A DNA stretch of 64,000 nt from Flintibacter sp. KGMB00164 (GTDB lineage: Bacteria > Bacillota > Clostridia > Oscillospirales > Oscillospiraceae), in NCBI RefSeq assembly GCF_008727735.1, contig NZ_CP044227.1:1798001-1862000 (forward strand). The letters run 5' to 3'. This document shows, in pieces, positions 38,876 through 46,344 of this stretch. Below the pieces are notes generated by a model. That model was not told the origin of the DNA, ran no database searches, and worked only from the letters and a program-made list of their open reading frames with translations. The position numbers and the translations under genes were made by a program. The stretch's first letter is position 1; every line of letters starts with the position of its first letter.

Positions 38876-39407
38876 AGATATATCCCTCCCGTTCCAGCTG
38901 CCGTTTCAGCTTTTCCCGGCCCCGGCGCAGCCGGGTCTTGGCGGTGGAGTGGTTCATTCCCATCTCCTCCGCCGCCTTTTCTACGGTCTGACCATAGTAG
39001 TAGTGGCGGACAAACAGCTCCCGGTCCGATGGCTCTAACGCCTCCAAGGCTGCCCGCACCAGCTGCGCCGCCTCACGGGTCTCCAGCTCCCGCTGAGGGC
39101 TGTCCTGGGCCAGTACCAGGATATCCTCCTCCAGAGGCAGCAGCTCCCGCCGGTCCCGCAGCCGATTCAGCGCCCGGTTCCGGACTACTGTTGCCAGCCA
39201 GCTCTTTACCTTTCCCGGCTGCAGCTTCTTCCGTTCCCGCCAGGCACACAGAAAGACGTCCGCCGTCAGTTCCTCCCACTCTTGGGGGCAGCCCGGCATC
39301 ATCCGGGCGGCGATGGCGGCGACATAAGGGGTGTAATGCTCAATCAGAGCCTCCAGTCCCGCCGGGTCGCCCCGGTGCAGCCTCTTTAATACTTCCTGTT
39401 CGTCGAT
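38862..39407 (-). CDS. ECF-type RNA polymerase sigma factor (apparent ATC start)
   Basis: An ATG-start reading (39302) would remove region 2.1. The same frame extends 35 codons upstream with clear homology-like sequence (DEQEVLKRLHRGDPAGLEAL, IEHYTPYVAAIAARMM), and an AGGAGG site sits 8 bases before ATC 39407. Before that there is no ATG, GTG or TTG back to a stop. I therefore place the start at ATC (181 residues). Region 2 continues in MMPGCPQEWEELTADVFLCA and VKSWLATVVRNRALNRLRD, and region 4 is ALEPSDRELFVRHYYYGQTV with EKAAEEMGMNHSTAKTRLRR. It directs a small regulon with its anti-sigma partner. Confidence 0.8.
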   Translation of the reverse strand: MDEQEVLKRLHRGDPAGLEALIEHYTPYVAAIAARMMPGCPQEWEELTADVFLCAWRERKKLQPGKVKSWLATVVRNRALNRLRDRRELLPLEEDILVLAQDSPQRELETREAAQLVRAALEALEPSDRELFVRHYYYGQTVEKAAEEMGMNHSTAKTRLRRGREKLKRQLEREGYIFEED

Positions 39408-39430
39408 GTTCTCCGCCTCCTCTCTGTTTT

Positions 39431-39458
39431 GACGCGTCTACCCTATAAACACAGTTCC
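39431..39458 (-). promoter_or_regulatory. Candidate self-regulated ECF promoter
   Basis: Minus strand GGGGAACTGTG, 19 bases after GGAAC a CGTC box (39434-39431), which resembles the GGAAC...CGTC pattern of ECF promoters. It lies 24 bases upstream of the sigma gene start, suggesting autoregulation. Spacing is slightly long. Confidence 0.45.
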
Positions 39459-39485
39459 CCGCCTCTTGGTTTCAAATTTGGGCAG

Positions 39486-39518
39486 AAAAAATCCGCCCCC
39501 TCACTTGGAGGGGGCGGA
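39486..39518 (-). terminator. Terminator after the carboxyltransferase gene
   Basis: Perfect 11-base stem TCCGCCCCCTC / GAGGGGGCGGA with TTTTTTC on the minus strand. Confidence 0.9.
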
Positions 39519-39547
39519 CAAGATCATGATGTATTGCCAAACTAGGC

Positions 39548-41524
39548 TCAGCCCAGGGTGACCAGCAGGTCGTCAGTGTTGACGGCGGTGCCCACCACAG
39601 CGGACACGGACTTGACAGTGCCGTCCACGGGAGCGGAGACTTCGATCTCCATCTTCATGGCTTCCAGCACCACCAGCACATCACCGGCCTTCACGGCCTG
39701 GCCGGGCTTGCACTCCACCTTAAAGATGTTGCCGGGCATGGGGCTGTTGACGGCAGTCTCGCCGGCAGCCACAGCGGCGGGGGCAGCGGCAGGAGCCGCA
39801 GCGGGGGCGGGAGCAGCCGCAGGAGCCGCGGCGGGAGCGGGAGCAGCCACAGGGGCAGCGGGAGCAGCAGCCACAGGAGCGGCGGCTACGGGAGCGGCGG
39901 CAGCGGCGGGAGCGTCAGCGCGCTCCACGGAGACCTGGAAGGGCTTGCCGTCGATGGTAATGGTAAAGGTACCGGTGCAATCGCCCTGGCTGCCCATCTT
40001 CAGGTGAGGAGGCTGATAGGAAGCGGCAAAGGCGGGGATGGGACGGCTGGTGTAGCCGGGCACCGCAGGAGCGGGAACCTCAGCATAGTACACAGGACCC
40101 TGCCAGGCGGGAGTGGGCGCAGGAGCGGGGGCCGCCTTGGGGGCGGGAGCCGCCTTCTTGGGCTCCTCCTTGGCGGGGAAACCGGCCTCGCGGTCCTTGA
40201 AGAAGGCCATGGCCACCTGGGGGAAGGCGATGTAGCTCAGCACGTCCTCGTCGCTCTTGGCGGTGGCGCCCAGCTCCTTCTTGGTCTTCTCGAACTCAGG
40301 CTCCAGGCTGTCGGCGAAGCGGCCCTTCACCAGGGGGGTGTCGCCCAGGATCTTCTTCTGGATGGCGGGATCAATGGGAGCGGGAGTACGGCCGTACTCG
40401 CCGCGGCAGTAAGCCTTGATCTCCTTGCCGACCACCTTGTAGCGCTCGCCGGCCAGCACGTTCTGCACAGCCTGAGAACCAACCATCTGGCTGGTGGGGG
40501 TGACCAGAGGAGGATAGCCCATATCCTTGCGGACCTTGGGAGTCTCTTCCAGCACCTGGTCCAGCTTGTCGATGGCGTTCATCATCTTCAGCTGGGAGAT
40601 GAGGTTGGACAGCATGCCGCCGGGGATCTGGTAGTTGAGGCACTGGGTATCAGTGGACATGGAGATGGGATCCAGAGTGCCGCTCTTGAGGAAGTCGGCC
40701 CGGACGCCCTTGAAGAAGTCGGCCATCTCGGTCAGGGCCTTGTCGTTCAGGTCAACCTGATAGCCCATCTGACGGATGGAGTAGGCCACGGACTCGGTGG
40801 CGGGCTGAGAGGTGCCGCCGGAGAAGGGAGAAATGGCAGTATCCAGCACGTCGGCGCCGGCCTCCACAGCCTTGAGCTGGGTCATGTAGGCCAGACCGGT
40901 GGTGCAGTGGGTGTGGATGACCAGAGGCAGCTCAGGCACGGCGTCCTTGATGGCGGAAACCAGGTCGTAGGCCTCCTTGGGGCCCATCAGACCGGCCATG
41001 TCCTTGATGCAGATGGACTTTACGCCCATGCTCTTCAGGTCCTTGACCATCTTCACGTAGTTCTCCAGGGTGTGCACGGGGCTGGTGGTATAGGAGATGG
41101 TACCGGAAGCGTGAGCGCCCTGCTTGACGGTCTCATCAATGGCCACTTCCAGGTTGCGCACGTCGTTGAGGGCGTCGAAAATACGGATGATATCGATACC
41201 GTTCTTCACGGAGTACTCGACAAACTTACGTACCACATCGTCGGGATAGTGCTTATAGCCCAGGATGTTCTGGCCGCGCAGCAGCATCTGCAGCTTGGTG
41301 TTGGGCATCTTGGCGCGGATCTTGCGCAGACGCTCCCAGGGATCTTCCCGCAGGTAACGCAGACACACGTCAAAGGTGGCGCCGCCCCAGACCTCGGCGG
41401 AGTAGAAGCCAGCCTTATCCATGGTCTCCAGGATGGGCTCAAACTTGCTGTAGGGAAGCCGGGTGGCGATCAGCGACTGATTCGCGTCACGCAGCACAGT
41501 TTCCGTAAACTGGACCTTTCTCAT
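39548..41524 (-). CDS. Biotin-dependent carboxyltransferase (oxaloacetate decarboxylase alpha / pyruvate carboxylase B type)
   Basis: 658 residues. The N-terminal TIM-barrel carboxyltransferase domain starts VQFTETVLRDANQSLIATRL (metal-binding D-A-x-Q), with CIKDMAGLMGPKEAYDL and LVIHTHCTTGLAYMTQLKAV (metal histidines). A conserved domain follows to residue ~440, then a linker with short strands and a long Ala/Pro run, and a C-terminal biotinyl domain with VLEAMKMEIEVSAPVDGTVK. No oadB/oadG or biotin carboxylase is adjacent, so the partner is elsewhere. Ala-Pro runs appear from about residue 450. Which of the alternative complexes it serves is not decided by the sequence. Confidence 0.88.
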   Translation of the reverse strand: MRKVQFTETVLRDANQSLIATRLPYSKFEPILETMDKAGFYSAEVWGGATFDVCLRYLREDPWERLRKIRAKMPNTKLQMLLRGQNILGYKHYPDDVVRKFVEYSVKNGIDIIRIFDALNDVRNLEVAIDETVKQGAHASGTISYTTSPVHTLENYVKMVKDLKSMGVKSICIKDMAGLMGPKEAYDLVSAIKDAVPELPLVIHTHCTTGLAYMTQLKAVEAGADVLDTAISPFSGGTSQPATESVAYSIRQMGYQVDLNDKALTEMADFFKGVRADFLKSGTLDPISMSTDTQCLNYQIPGGMLSNLISQLKMMNAIDKLDQVLEETPKVRKDMGYPPLVTPTSQMVGSQAVQNVLAGERYKVVGKEIKAYCRGEYGRTPAPIDPAIQKKILGDTPLVKGRFADSLEPEFEKTKKELGATAKSDEDVLSYIAFPQVAMAFFKDREAGFPAKEEPKKAAPAPKAAPAPAPTPAWQGPVYYAEVPAPAVPGYTSRPIPAFAASYQPPHLKMGSQGDCTGTFTITIDGKPFQVSVERADAPAAAAAPVAAAPVAAAPAAPVAAPAPAAAPAAAPAPAAAPAAAPAAVAAGETAVNSPMPGNIFKVECKPGQAVKAGDVLVVLEAMKMEIEVSAPVDGTVKSVSAVVGTAVNTDDLLVTLG

Positions 41525-41628
41525 TCTGAATCAACCTCCATGTTGCTTGTCTCGCAATTTGCAGGTCTGCTTGCATTCAAACCTGACAAGTGACGCCGGC
41601 TAGGGCGCCGGAAGACTCACTTATTAGT

Positions 41629-41657
41629 ATTTTAGTATATCTCGCTCCGCAACGCAA
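41629..41657 (-). promoter_or_regulatory. Promoter of the carboxyltransferase gene
   Basis: Minus strand: -35 TTGCGT (41657-41652), 17-base spacer, -10 TAAAAT (41634-41629). Confidence 0.6.
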
Positions 41658-41731
41658 CCCCCTGAGTCCAAATAATTGACAAATTCTTGGGTTTACCGTT
41701 CCCGGGCTTCCTGCATTTTGGAGCAAATAAA

Positions 41732-41772
41732 AAAGCCGCCGGCAGTTGGGAAGGAAAACCGCCGCGGCTTTT
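41732..41772 (-). terminator. Terminator of the 43-residue gene
   Basis: Arms AAAGCCGCGGCGGT and ACTGCCGGCGGCTTT, then T-run on the minus strand, 33 bases after the stop codon. Confidence 0.8.
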
Positions 41773-41805
41773 AAAGATCGGTATTATCCATATTGTCCAT
41801 GCCTC

Positions 41806-41937
41806 TCACCGGTCGCTGCACGGCTGAGACATCTCCCGGCCGTTGAGAGTCTCACCGGCGAAGATCAGATCATCGATATCCCGGTCTTCCCGTACCAGGC
41901 TCCAAATGCTGTTGGAGTCCCGCTTCACCATCGTCAT
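41806..41937 (-). CDS. 43-residue protein with own transcription unit
   Basis: Start ATG 41937 has AAAGGAGGTGA 6-7 bases upstream, an unusually strong site. The product (MTMVKRDSNSIWSLVREDRD, IDDLIFAGETLNGREMSQPC, SDR) is hydrophilic, slightly acidic in the middle, and has no membrane segment or known domain. A strong promoter (42213-42241) leads to it through a ~270-base leader, and a terminator follows. The frame extends upstream to 42126, but this part lacks a ribosome site. Function unknown; the leader may itself be the active RNA. Confidence 0.6.
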   Translation of the reverse strand: MTMVKRDSNSIWSLVREDRDIDDLIFAGETLNGREMSQPCSDR

Positions 41938-42212
41938 GCTGTTCACCTCCTTTTTTCTTCTTTTCCGGCGGCATAGCCTCCCGCAAAATGCAGGGAAAAT
42001 ATCCATCGCCGCCGCATCCTGCAAGTTTCCCAAACAAAGAAAACACCGCGAAAACCATCCGGCCCGGAGCGATCCAACGGCGCTCCACCGGTTATTTCCG
42101 CGGGTAAAATCTATGAAATTGGTCATTTCTCAAAGATCAATTCATCTATTTAGGGACCCTGCTCGGAAACACCCGCCAGGCGAGACTTTTCTTTTTTCGC
42201 CTAGCTGAAGTT

Positions 42213-42241
42213 ATTTTAGAGCAGTTATGAAAAAATGTCAA
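42213..42241 (-). promoter_or_regulatory. Strong promoter upstream of the 43-residue gene
   Basis: Minus strand: -35 TTGACA (42241-42236), 17-base spacer, -10 TAAAAT (42218-42213). The distance to the start codon is about 270 bases. Confidence 0.75.
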
Positions 42242-42304
42242 GTGTTCCCGTATTAAAATGCAGTTAAGATTTTCTTTTCTTGCATTTTTATTTTCTGGCA
42301 AAAG

Positions 42305-42340
42305 AAAAAAGCCCGCAGGGGCTCTCCCCCACGGGCTTTT
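42305..42340 (-). terminator. Terminator of the uvrC-rsmD-coaD operon
   Basis: Stem AAAGCCCGTGGGG / CCCCTGCGGGCTTT with a T-run on the minus strand, 12 bases after the stop at 42352. Confidence 0.85.
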
Positions 42341-42351
42341 CATCCAAAGGC

Positions 42352-42873
42352 TCAATCCACGTCCGCAGCCGCGTCATACACCGGCCGGGAACTTCCGGAA
42401 CTGGCGGCAGCAGCGGCTCCCGCAGCAGCGCGGAAGCGGGCACGGGACTTCTTGATCTCGTCGTAGGCCTCAGCCACCGCCTCTTCCGTGCGGCGCAGCG
42501 CGTCTTCGCAGTACTCGTTGGCCGAGCGCTTCAGCTCCCGGCTGCGCTCCTCGGCCTGCTGCATCATCTCGTTGGCCCGCTGCTTGGCCTGGAGGGTGAT
42601 GACATCCTCCGACACCATCTGCCGGGCCTTATCCTCGGCCGCCTTCCGGATGGCCTCCGCCTCCCGCTTGGCCGAAGAGAGCATGTCTGCCCGGGTGGCC
42701 ATGACCTTCTTGGCCTCGGTCAGCTCCACAGGGAACTGGGCACGGATATCGTCAATAAGATCCAACGCACGGTCCCGCTCAATCATACATTTATCGCTGG
42801 ACAGGGGCACATTTTTGGCCTCGTCCACCATGTCGAACAACATGTCCAGCAGTTCTTCCACACCGCTCGCCAT
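42352..42873 (-). CDS. Coiled-coil protein (ATP synthase b / DivIVA-like)
   Basis: 173 residues, nearly all helix and coiled coil: SAKREAEAIRKAAEDKARQM, LQAKQRANEMMQQAEERSRE. It then has an Ala/Ser-rich tail ending YDAAADVD. Similar proteins follow coaD in many Clostridia and are often auto-annotated as ATPase. No ATP motif is present here. It ends the operon uvrC - rsmD - coaD and starts 3 bases after the coaD stop. Function unknown; a scaffolding or division role is inferred only from structure type. Confidence 0.75.
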   Translation of the reverse strand: MASGVEELLDMLFDMVDEAKNVPLSSDKCMIERDRALDLIDDIRAQFPVELTEAKKVMATRADMLSSAKREAEAIRKAAEDKARQMVSEDVITLQAKQRANEMMQQAEERSRELKRSANEYCEDALRRTEEAVAEAYDEIKKSRARFRAAAGAAAAASSGSSRPVYDAAADVD

Positions 42874-42876
42874 CTG

Positions 42877-43374
42877 TCAACCCTTCCTTTCCTGCAATTC
42901 CTTCATGCGCTGATTCACATCAGCCACGATTTCCCGGGGAATGAACTCCTCCAGGTTGGCTCCATACCGGGCCATCTCCTTGACCACCGTGGAGCTTAAG
43001 TAGGTGTATTTCTCACTGGAGGCCAGGAACATGGTCTCCAGACCAGGGTTCAGCTTGCGGTTGATGACCGCCATCTGTACCTCCTGCTCAAAGTCGGACA
43101 CGGCACGCAGACCCTTGACCACCACATGGGCCTTCCGCCGTTTGGCGTAGGCGGCCAGCAGGCCCTCGGCAAAGTCCACTTCCACATTGGGAAAACGGGC
43201 GGTAGAGCGCCGCAGCAGCTCCACCCGCTCCTCGGGGGTAAACATACCGTGCTTGTTGGAGTTGATCATCACGCACACAATGAGCTTGTCAAAGCACAGA
43301 GCGGCGCGCTTGATAATATTCAAATGCCCCAGCGTCACCGGGTCAAAGCTGCCGGGGTAGATTGCGATTTTCAT
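42877..43374 (-). CDS. coaD: Pantetheine-phosphate adenylyltransferase
   Basis: 165 residues. The signature IAIYPGSFDPVTLGHLNIIK with T/HxGH appears at the N-terminus, and FLASSEKYTYLSSTVVKEMARY (ISSTxVR region) near the end. It makes dephospho-CoA, the fourth step of coenzyme A synthesis. The start overlaps rsmD by 4 bases (ATGA), the standard rsmD-coaD pair of Firmicutes. Length is usual. Confidence 0.97.
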   Translation of the reverse strand: MKIAIYPGSFDPVTLGHLNIIKRAALCFDKLIVCVMINSNKHGMFTPEERVELLRRSTARFPNVEVDFAEGLLAAYAKRRKAHVVVKGLRAVSDFEQEVQMAVINRKLNPGLETMFLASSEKYTYLSSTVVKEMARYGANLEEFIPREIVADVNQRMKELQERKG

Positions 43375-43931
43375 CCGTGGAGTTCCCTCCCAGTTTTCCG
43401 GTAGATGGTCAGCTTGATCTTGCCGTACCGGTACTCCTTTCCCCGCTCATAGGGGGCGTTCAGCGTGGGCAAAACCTTGTCCAGCGCACTTTCGCACACC
43501 ATTATACCATGTTCCCGAAGAATGTCAAATGCAGCGATGGCCTCCACCGCCCGCTCCAGCAGGTCGGCGCGGTAGGGCGGATCCAGGAAAATCACGTCGA
43601 ACTGTTCCCCGCAGGTCTGGAGAAAACCCAGGGAATCTCCCTGCACCACCCGGCCTTTTCCGGCCAAATCCGTCACTTTTAAATTGTTTTTGATGAGGGT
43701 CACCGCATCGCTGCGCTGGTCCACAAAGGTGCAGTGCTCCGCGCCCCGGGACAGGGCCTCGATTCCCAGCTGGCCGGTTCCTCCAAACAGATCCAGGATT
43801 TTCCTTCCCGGCACCTCAAACTGTACGATGTTGAACAGGGCCTCTTTTACCCGGTCGGTGGTAGGGCGGGTCTCCATTCCCTCCAGCTCTCCCAGCCGAC
43901 GTCCCCTGGCGGTTCCTGAAATCACGCGCAT
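43371..43931 (-). CDS. rsmD: 16S rRNA (guanine-966-N2) methyltransferase
   Basis: 186 residues from ATG 43931 (GAGGTG 6 bases upstream; a GTG 9 bases earlier is possible). It has MRVISGTARGRRL at the start, the SAM-binding KILDLFGGTGQLGIEALSRG and the catalytic DVIFLDPPYR. It methylates G966 in the small ribosomal subunit. Four-base overlap with coaD and 31 bases after uvrC suggests one transcript. Confidence 0.96.
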   Translation of the reverse strand: MRVISGTARGRRLGELEGMETRPTTDRVKEALFNIVQFEVPGRKILDLFGGTGQLGIEALSRGAEHCTFVDQRSDAVTLIKNNLKVTDLAGKGRVVQGDSLGFLQTCGEQFDVIFLDPPYRADLLERAVEAIAAFDILREHGIMVCESALDKVLPTLNAPYERGKEYRYGKIKLTIYRKTGRELHG

Positions 43932-43962
43932 ATCGGTCACCTCACATCCAAAGTATTCATTC

Positions 43963-45792
43963 TTAATCCTTCGTCTCTTCCCTGCGGAAGAACTGATATA
44001 CCGCCTGTGCCGTGTTTTTCGGCACCACCTTTTCCAACTCCTCCAAAGGAGCCTGGCGGATGGCTTTGACGCTCTTGAATGCTTTCAGCAGCTGGGCGCG
44101 CCGCTTCTCCCCCACTCCGGGGATCTGGTCCAGCACGGAGCCCTGGACCCGTCCTTTCCGCTGTTGGCGGTTAAACTCAATGGCAAAACGGTGGGTCTCC
44201 TCCTGGATCTGACCGATGAGAGCAAACACCGCCGGGATGGCCTGGATGCCGATCTCCCGCCCGTCAGGAGCTACCAGAGCCCGGGTACGGTGACGGTCGT
44301 CCTTCACCATGCCGAAGGCGGGGATGTCCAGGCCGAAGTCATCCAGCACCCGCCGGGCGATCTTCACGTGGTTCTCGCCGCCGTCAATGAGCATCAGGTC
44401 GGGGAGGGTTCCAAACTTCTCGTCCCCGTCCAGATACCGCTGAAAGCGCCGGGTGAGCACCTGCTCCATAGAGGCATAGTCGTCGGGCCCGGTCAGGTCC
44501 TTGATTTTAAAACGGCGGTAGTCCCGCTTCAGCGGCCGCCCGTTCTCAAAGACCACCATGGAGGCCACCATGTCATCCGCGCCGGTGTTGGAGATGTCGT
44601 AGGACTCGGTGCGCCGGGGGGCCTGCTCCAGACCCAGCATCTTCCCCAAGGCCTCCAGCAGTTTATTTTGCCGCTCTTCCCGGGTGGTGGCCCGGGTGAC
44701 CTCCTCCACGGCGTTCTGGTTGGCCAGTTTGATGAGGTCCATTTTGGCTCCCCGCTGGGGGGTAATGAGCTCCACCCGCCGCCCGGCCTGCTCACTGAGC
44801 ATCCGGGTAAGCGGCACCTGGTCATCCAGTTCGCAGGGAAGCAAAATCTGCCGGGGCAGGCGGCTGCGCCCGGCGTAATACTGTCGCAGCAGGGCTGAGA
44901 GGATCTCCCCCGTCTCCTCCTCCATGGGCCGCTCCATCAGGTCCATGTCCTTGGCGGCCAGTTCCCCGTCCAGATAGTGGAGCACCACAAAGCAGCTTTT
45001 GGCCTCGCCCCGGAAAAATCCGGTCACGTCGGTGTCGGCCAGGGAGCCTGCCACCACCTTCTGCCGCTCTCCCAGCAGCTGGATGGCCTTGATGCGATCC
45101 CGAATCTGAGCGGCCTTTTCAAAGCGCAGCTCCTCGGCGGCCTGCTCCATCTGGGCAGTGAGGTCTGCCTTGACCTCCTTAAATTTCCCCTCCAGCAGGG
45201 ACACTGCCTGGGCGATGGCCTGGTCGTAGCGCTCTTTTGTCATCTCCCGGCGGCAGTAGCCGTCGCACTTGCCCATATGGAAATTGAGGCAGGGGCGTTC
45301 CTTGCCGATGTCCCGAGGGAACTGCCTGCGGCAGGTGGGCAGACGCAGAGCCGTGCGCAGAGCATCCACGATCTGCTGGGTGCTGTGGCGGCTGGCGTAA
45401 GGACCGAAGTACCGCGCCCCGTCCTCCGCCACCCGGTTAGCCAGAGAAAAGCGGGGGTACTCCTCTTTTGACAGACGAATATAAGGATACCCCTTGTCGT
45501 CCTTCAAAAGAATGTTGTACCGGGGCTGGTGGCGCTTGATGAGGGAGTTTTCCAGCACCAGGGCTTCAAACTCACTGTCGGCGATGATCACGTCGAAGTG
45601 GTCGATCTGGGACACCATAGCCCGGGTCTTTTCCGTGTGGGAGGCGGAGTCCTGGAAATACTGGCTGACCCGGTTTTTCAGGGCCTTGGCCTTGCCCACA
45701 TAGATAACGGTACTGTGTACATCCTGCATGATATACACGCCGGGTTTCAGCGGCAGGGCATGGGCTTTTTCTTTTAACTCGTCAAAGGTCAA
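43963..45792 (-). CDS. uvrC: UvrABC excinuclease subunit C
   Basis: 609 residues. Domains in order: GIY-YIG nuclease (PGVYIMQDVHSTVIYVGKAK at 18-37), a cysteine cluster (LPTCRRQFP...CLNFHMGKCDGYCR) near 160, a UVR motif (AEELRFEKAAQIRDRIKAIQ) near 210, the RNase H-like endonuclease (SYDISNTGADDMVASMVVFE) near 400, and the helix-hairpin-helix pair (DQIPGVGEKRRAQLLKAFKS) near 565. It makes both incisions in nucleotide excision repair. Length and all motifs are normal. Lies after the HPr-like gene and its terminator. Confidence 0.97.
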   Translation of the reverse strand: MTFDELKEKAHALPLKPGVYIMQDVHSTVIYVGKAKALKNRVSQYFQDSASHTEKTRAMVSQIDHFDVIIADSEFEALVLENSLIKRHQPRYNILLKDDKGYPYIRLSKEEYPRFSLANRVAEDGARYFGPYASRHSTQQIVDALRTALRLPTCRRQFPRDIGKERPCLNFHMGKCDGYCRREMTKERYDQAIAQAVSLLEGKFKEVKADLTAQMEQAAEELRFEKAAQIRDRIKAIQLLGERQKVVAGSLADTDVTGFFRGEAKSCFVVLHYLDGELAAKDMDLMERPMEEETGEILSALLRQYYAGRSRLPRQILLPCELDDQVPLTRMLSEQAGRRVELITPQRGAKMDLIKLANQNAVEEVTRATTREERQNKLLEALGKMLGLEQAPRRTESYDISNTGADDMVASMVVFENGRPLKRDYRRFKIKDLTGPDDYASMEQVLTRRFQRYLDGDEKFGTLPDLMLIDGGENHVKIARRVLDDFGLDIPAFGMVKDDRHRTRALVAPDGREIGIQAIPAVFALIGQIQEETHRFAIEFNRQQRKGRVQGSVLDQIPGVGEKRRAQLLKAFKSVKAIRQAPLEELEKVVPKNTAQAVYQFFRREETKD

Positions 45793-45820
45793 TTTCCAGT
45801 TCCTCCTCTCTGCCTGAGAA

Positions 45821-45850
45821 GAAAAAAGGCACCGCCGCAGCGGTGCCTTT
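45821..45850 (-). terminator. Terminator after the HPr-like gene
   Basis: 10-base stem AAGGCACCGC / GCGGTGCCTT with a T-run (TTTTTTC) on the minus strand. Confidence 0.85.
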
Positions 45851-45867
45851 TCCGTTGAAATACTTGA

Positions 45868-46131
45868 TTACTCGGAGAAATCAGAGGAAATCATCTTAAA
45901 CAGGGCCTCTACCGCTTCCTTCTCGTCGGGGCCATCCGCGATCAGCTTGATCGGAGTGCCCTTCACGATACCAAGGGACAGAACGCCCAGCAGGCTCTTG
46001 GCATTCACCTTCCGCTCGTCCTTCTCAACCCAAATGGCGCTCTTGAACTCGTTAGCCTTCTGGATGAAGAAAGTAGCAGGTCTGGCGTGCAGGCCAACCT
46101 GGTTGTTTACGACCGCTTCCTGACTATACAT
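45868..46131 (-). CDS. HPr-family phosphocarrier with both His15 and Ser46
   Basis: 87 residues from ATG 46131 (GGAGGTACGG upstream). The His motif VGLHARPATFF puts histidine at position 15, and KVNAKSLLGVLSL puts serine at 46, the regulatory site for HPr kinase. It stands alone, with its own promoter and terminator, between uvrC and mutS2. A second HPr (56507) lies in the pts operon and lacks the serine. This copy may therefore serve catabolite regulation (HPr/Crh-like) as well as or instead of sugar transport. Confidence 0.9.
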   Translation of the reverse strand: MYSQEAVVNNQVGLHARPATFFIQKANEFKSAIWVEKDERKVNAKSLLGVLSLGIVKGTPIKLIADGPDEKEAVEALFKMISSDFSE

Positions 46132-46167
46132 ACAACCGTACCTCCGCACTCGTCATATTGTGTCCTT

Positions 46168-46197
46168 AGCATAGCAGATTTATGCCGTTCCCGTCAA
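46168..46197 (-). promoter_or_regulatory. Promoter of the HPr-like gene
   Basis: Minus strand: -35 TTGACG (46197-46192), 18-base spacer, -10 TATGCT (46173-46168), about 35 bases before the start codon. Confidence 0.65.
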
Positions 46198-46344
46198 TGA
46201 CATTTTTCACAAATCTACGCAAAACTGTCCCAAAAAATTCCGGACGCGCATCTCTTTCGTCTGAATGACGATTTTTTATTTTTCTTTAAAAAGTTTTTTG
46301 TATATTTTGACCGCAAGTCGAAATCTAGTATTTTAACTTACCAT

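Noticed and set aside
39770-39910. Tandem GGAGCGG/GCAGCGGGAGC-type DNA repeats
   Set aside because: They encode the Ala/Pro linker before the biotin domain; a protein linker explains them, not a mobile element or CRISPR.
40004-41593. Plus-strand frame of 529 codons opposite the carboxyltransferase
   Set aside because: Gly/Leu/His-rich antisense frame typical of biased third-codon GC; the minus-strand gene has full catalytic motifs.
46200-46344. AT-rich stretch between hpr and mutS2 as an RNA gene
   Set aside because: No stable stem or family motif; it looks like ordinary intergenic sequence.
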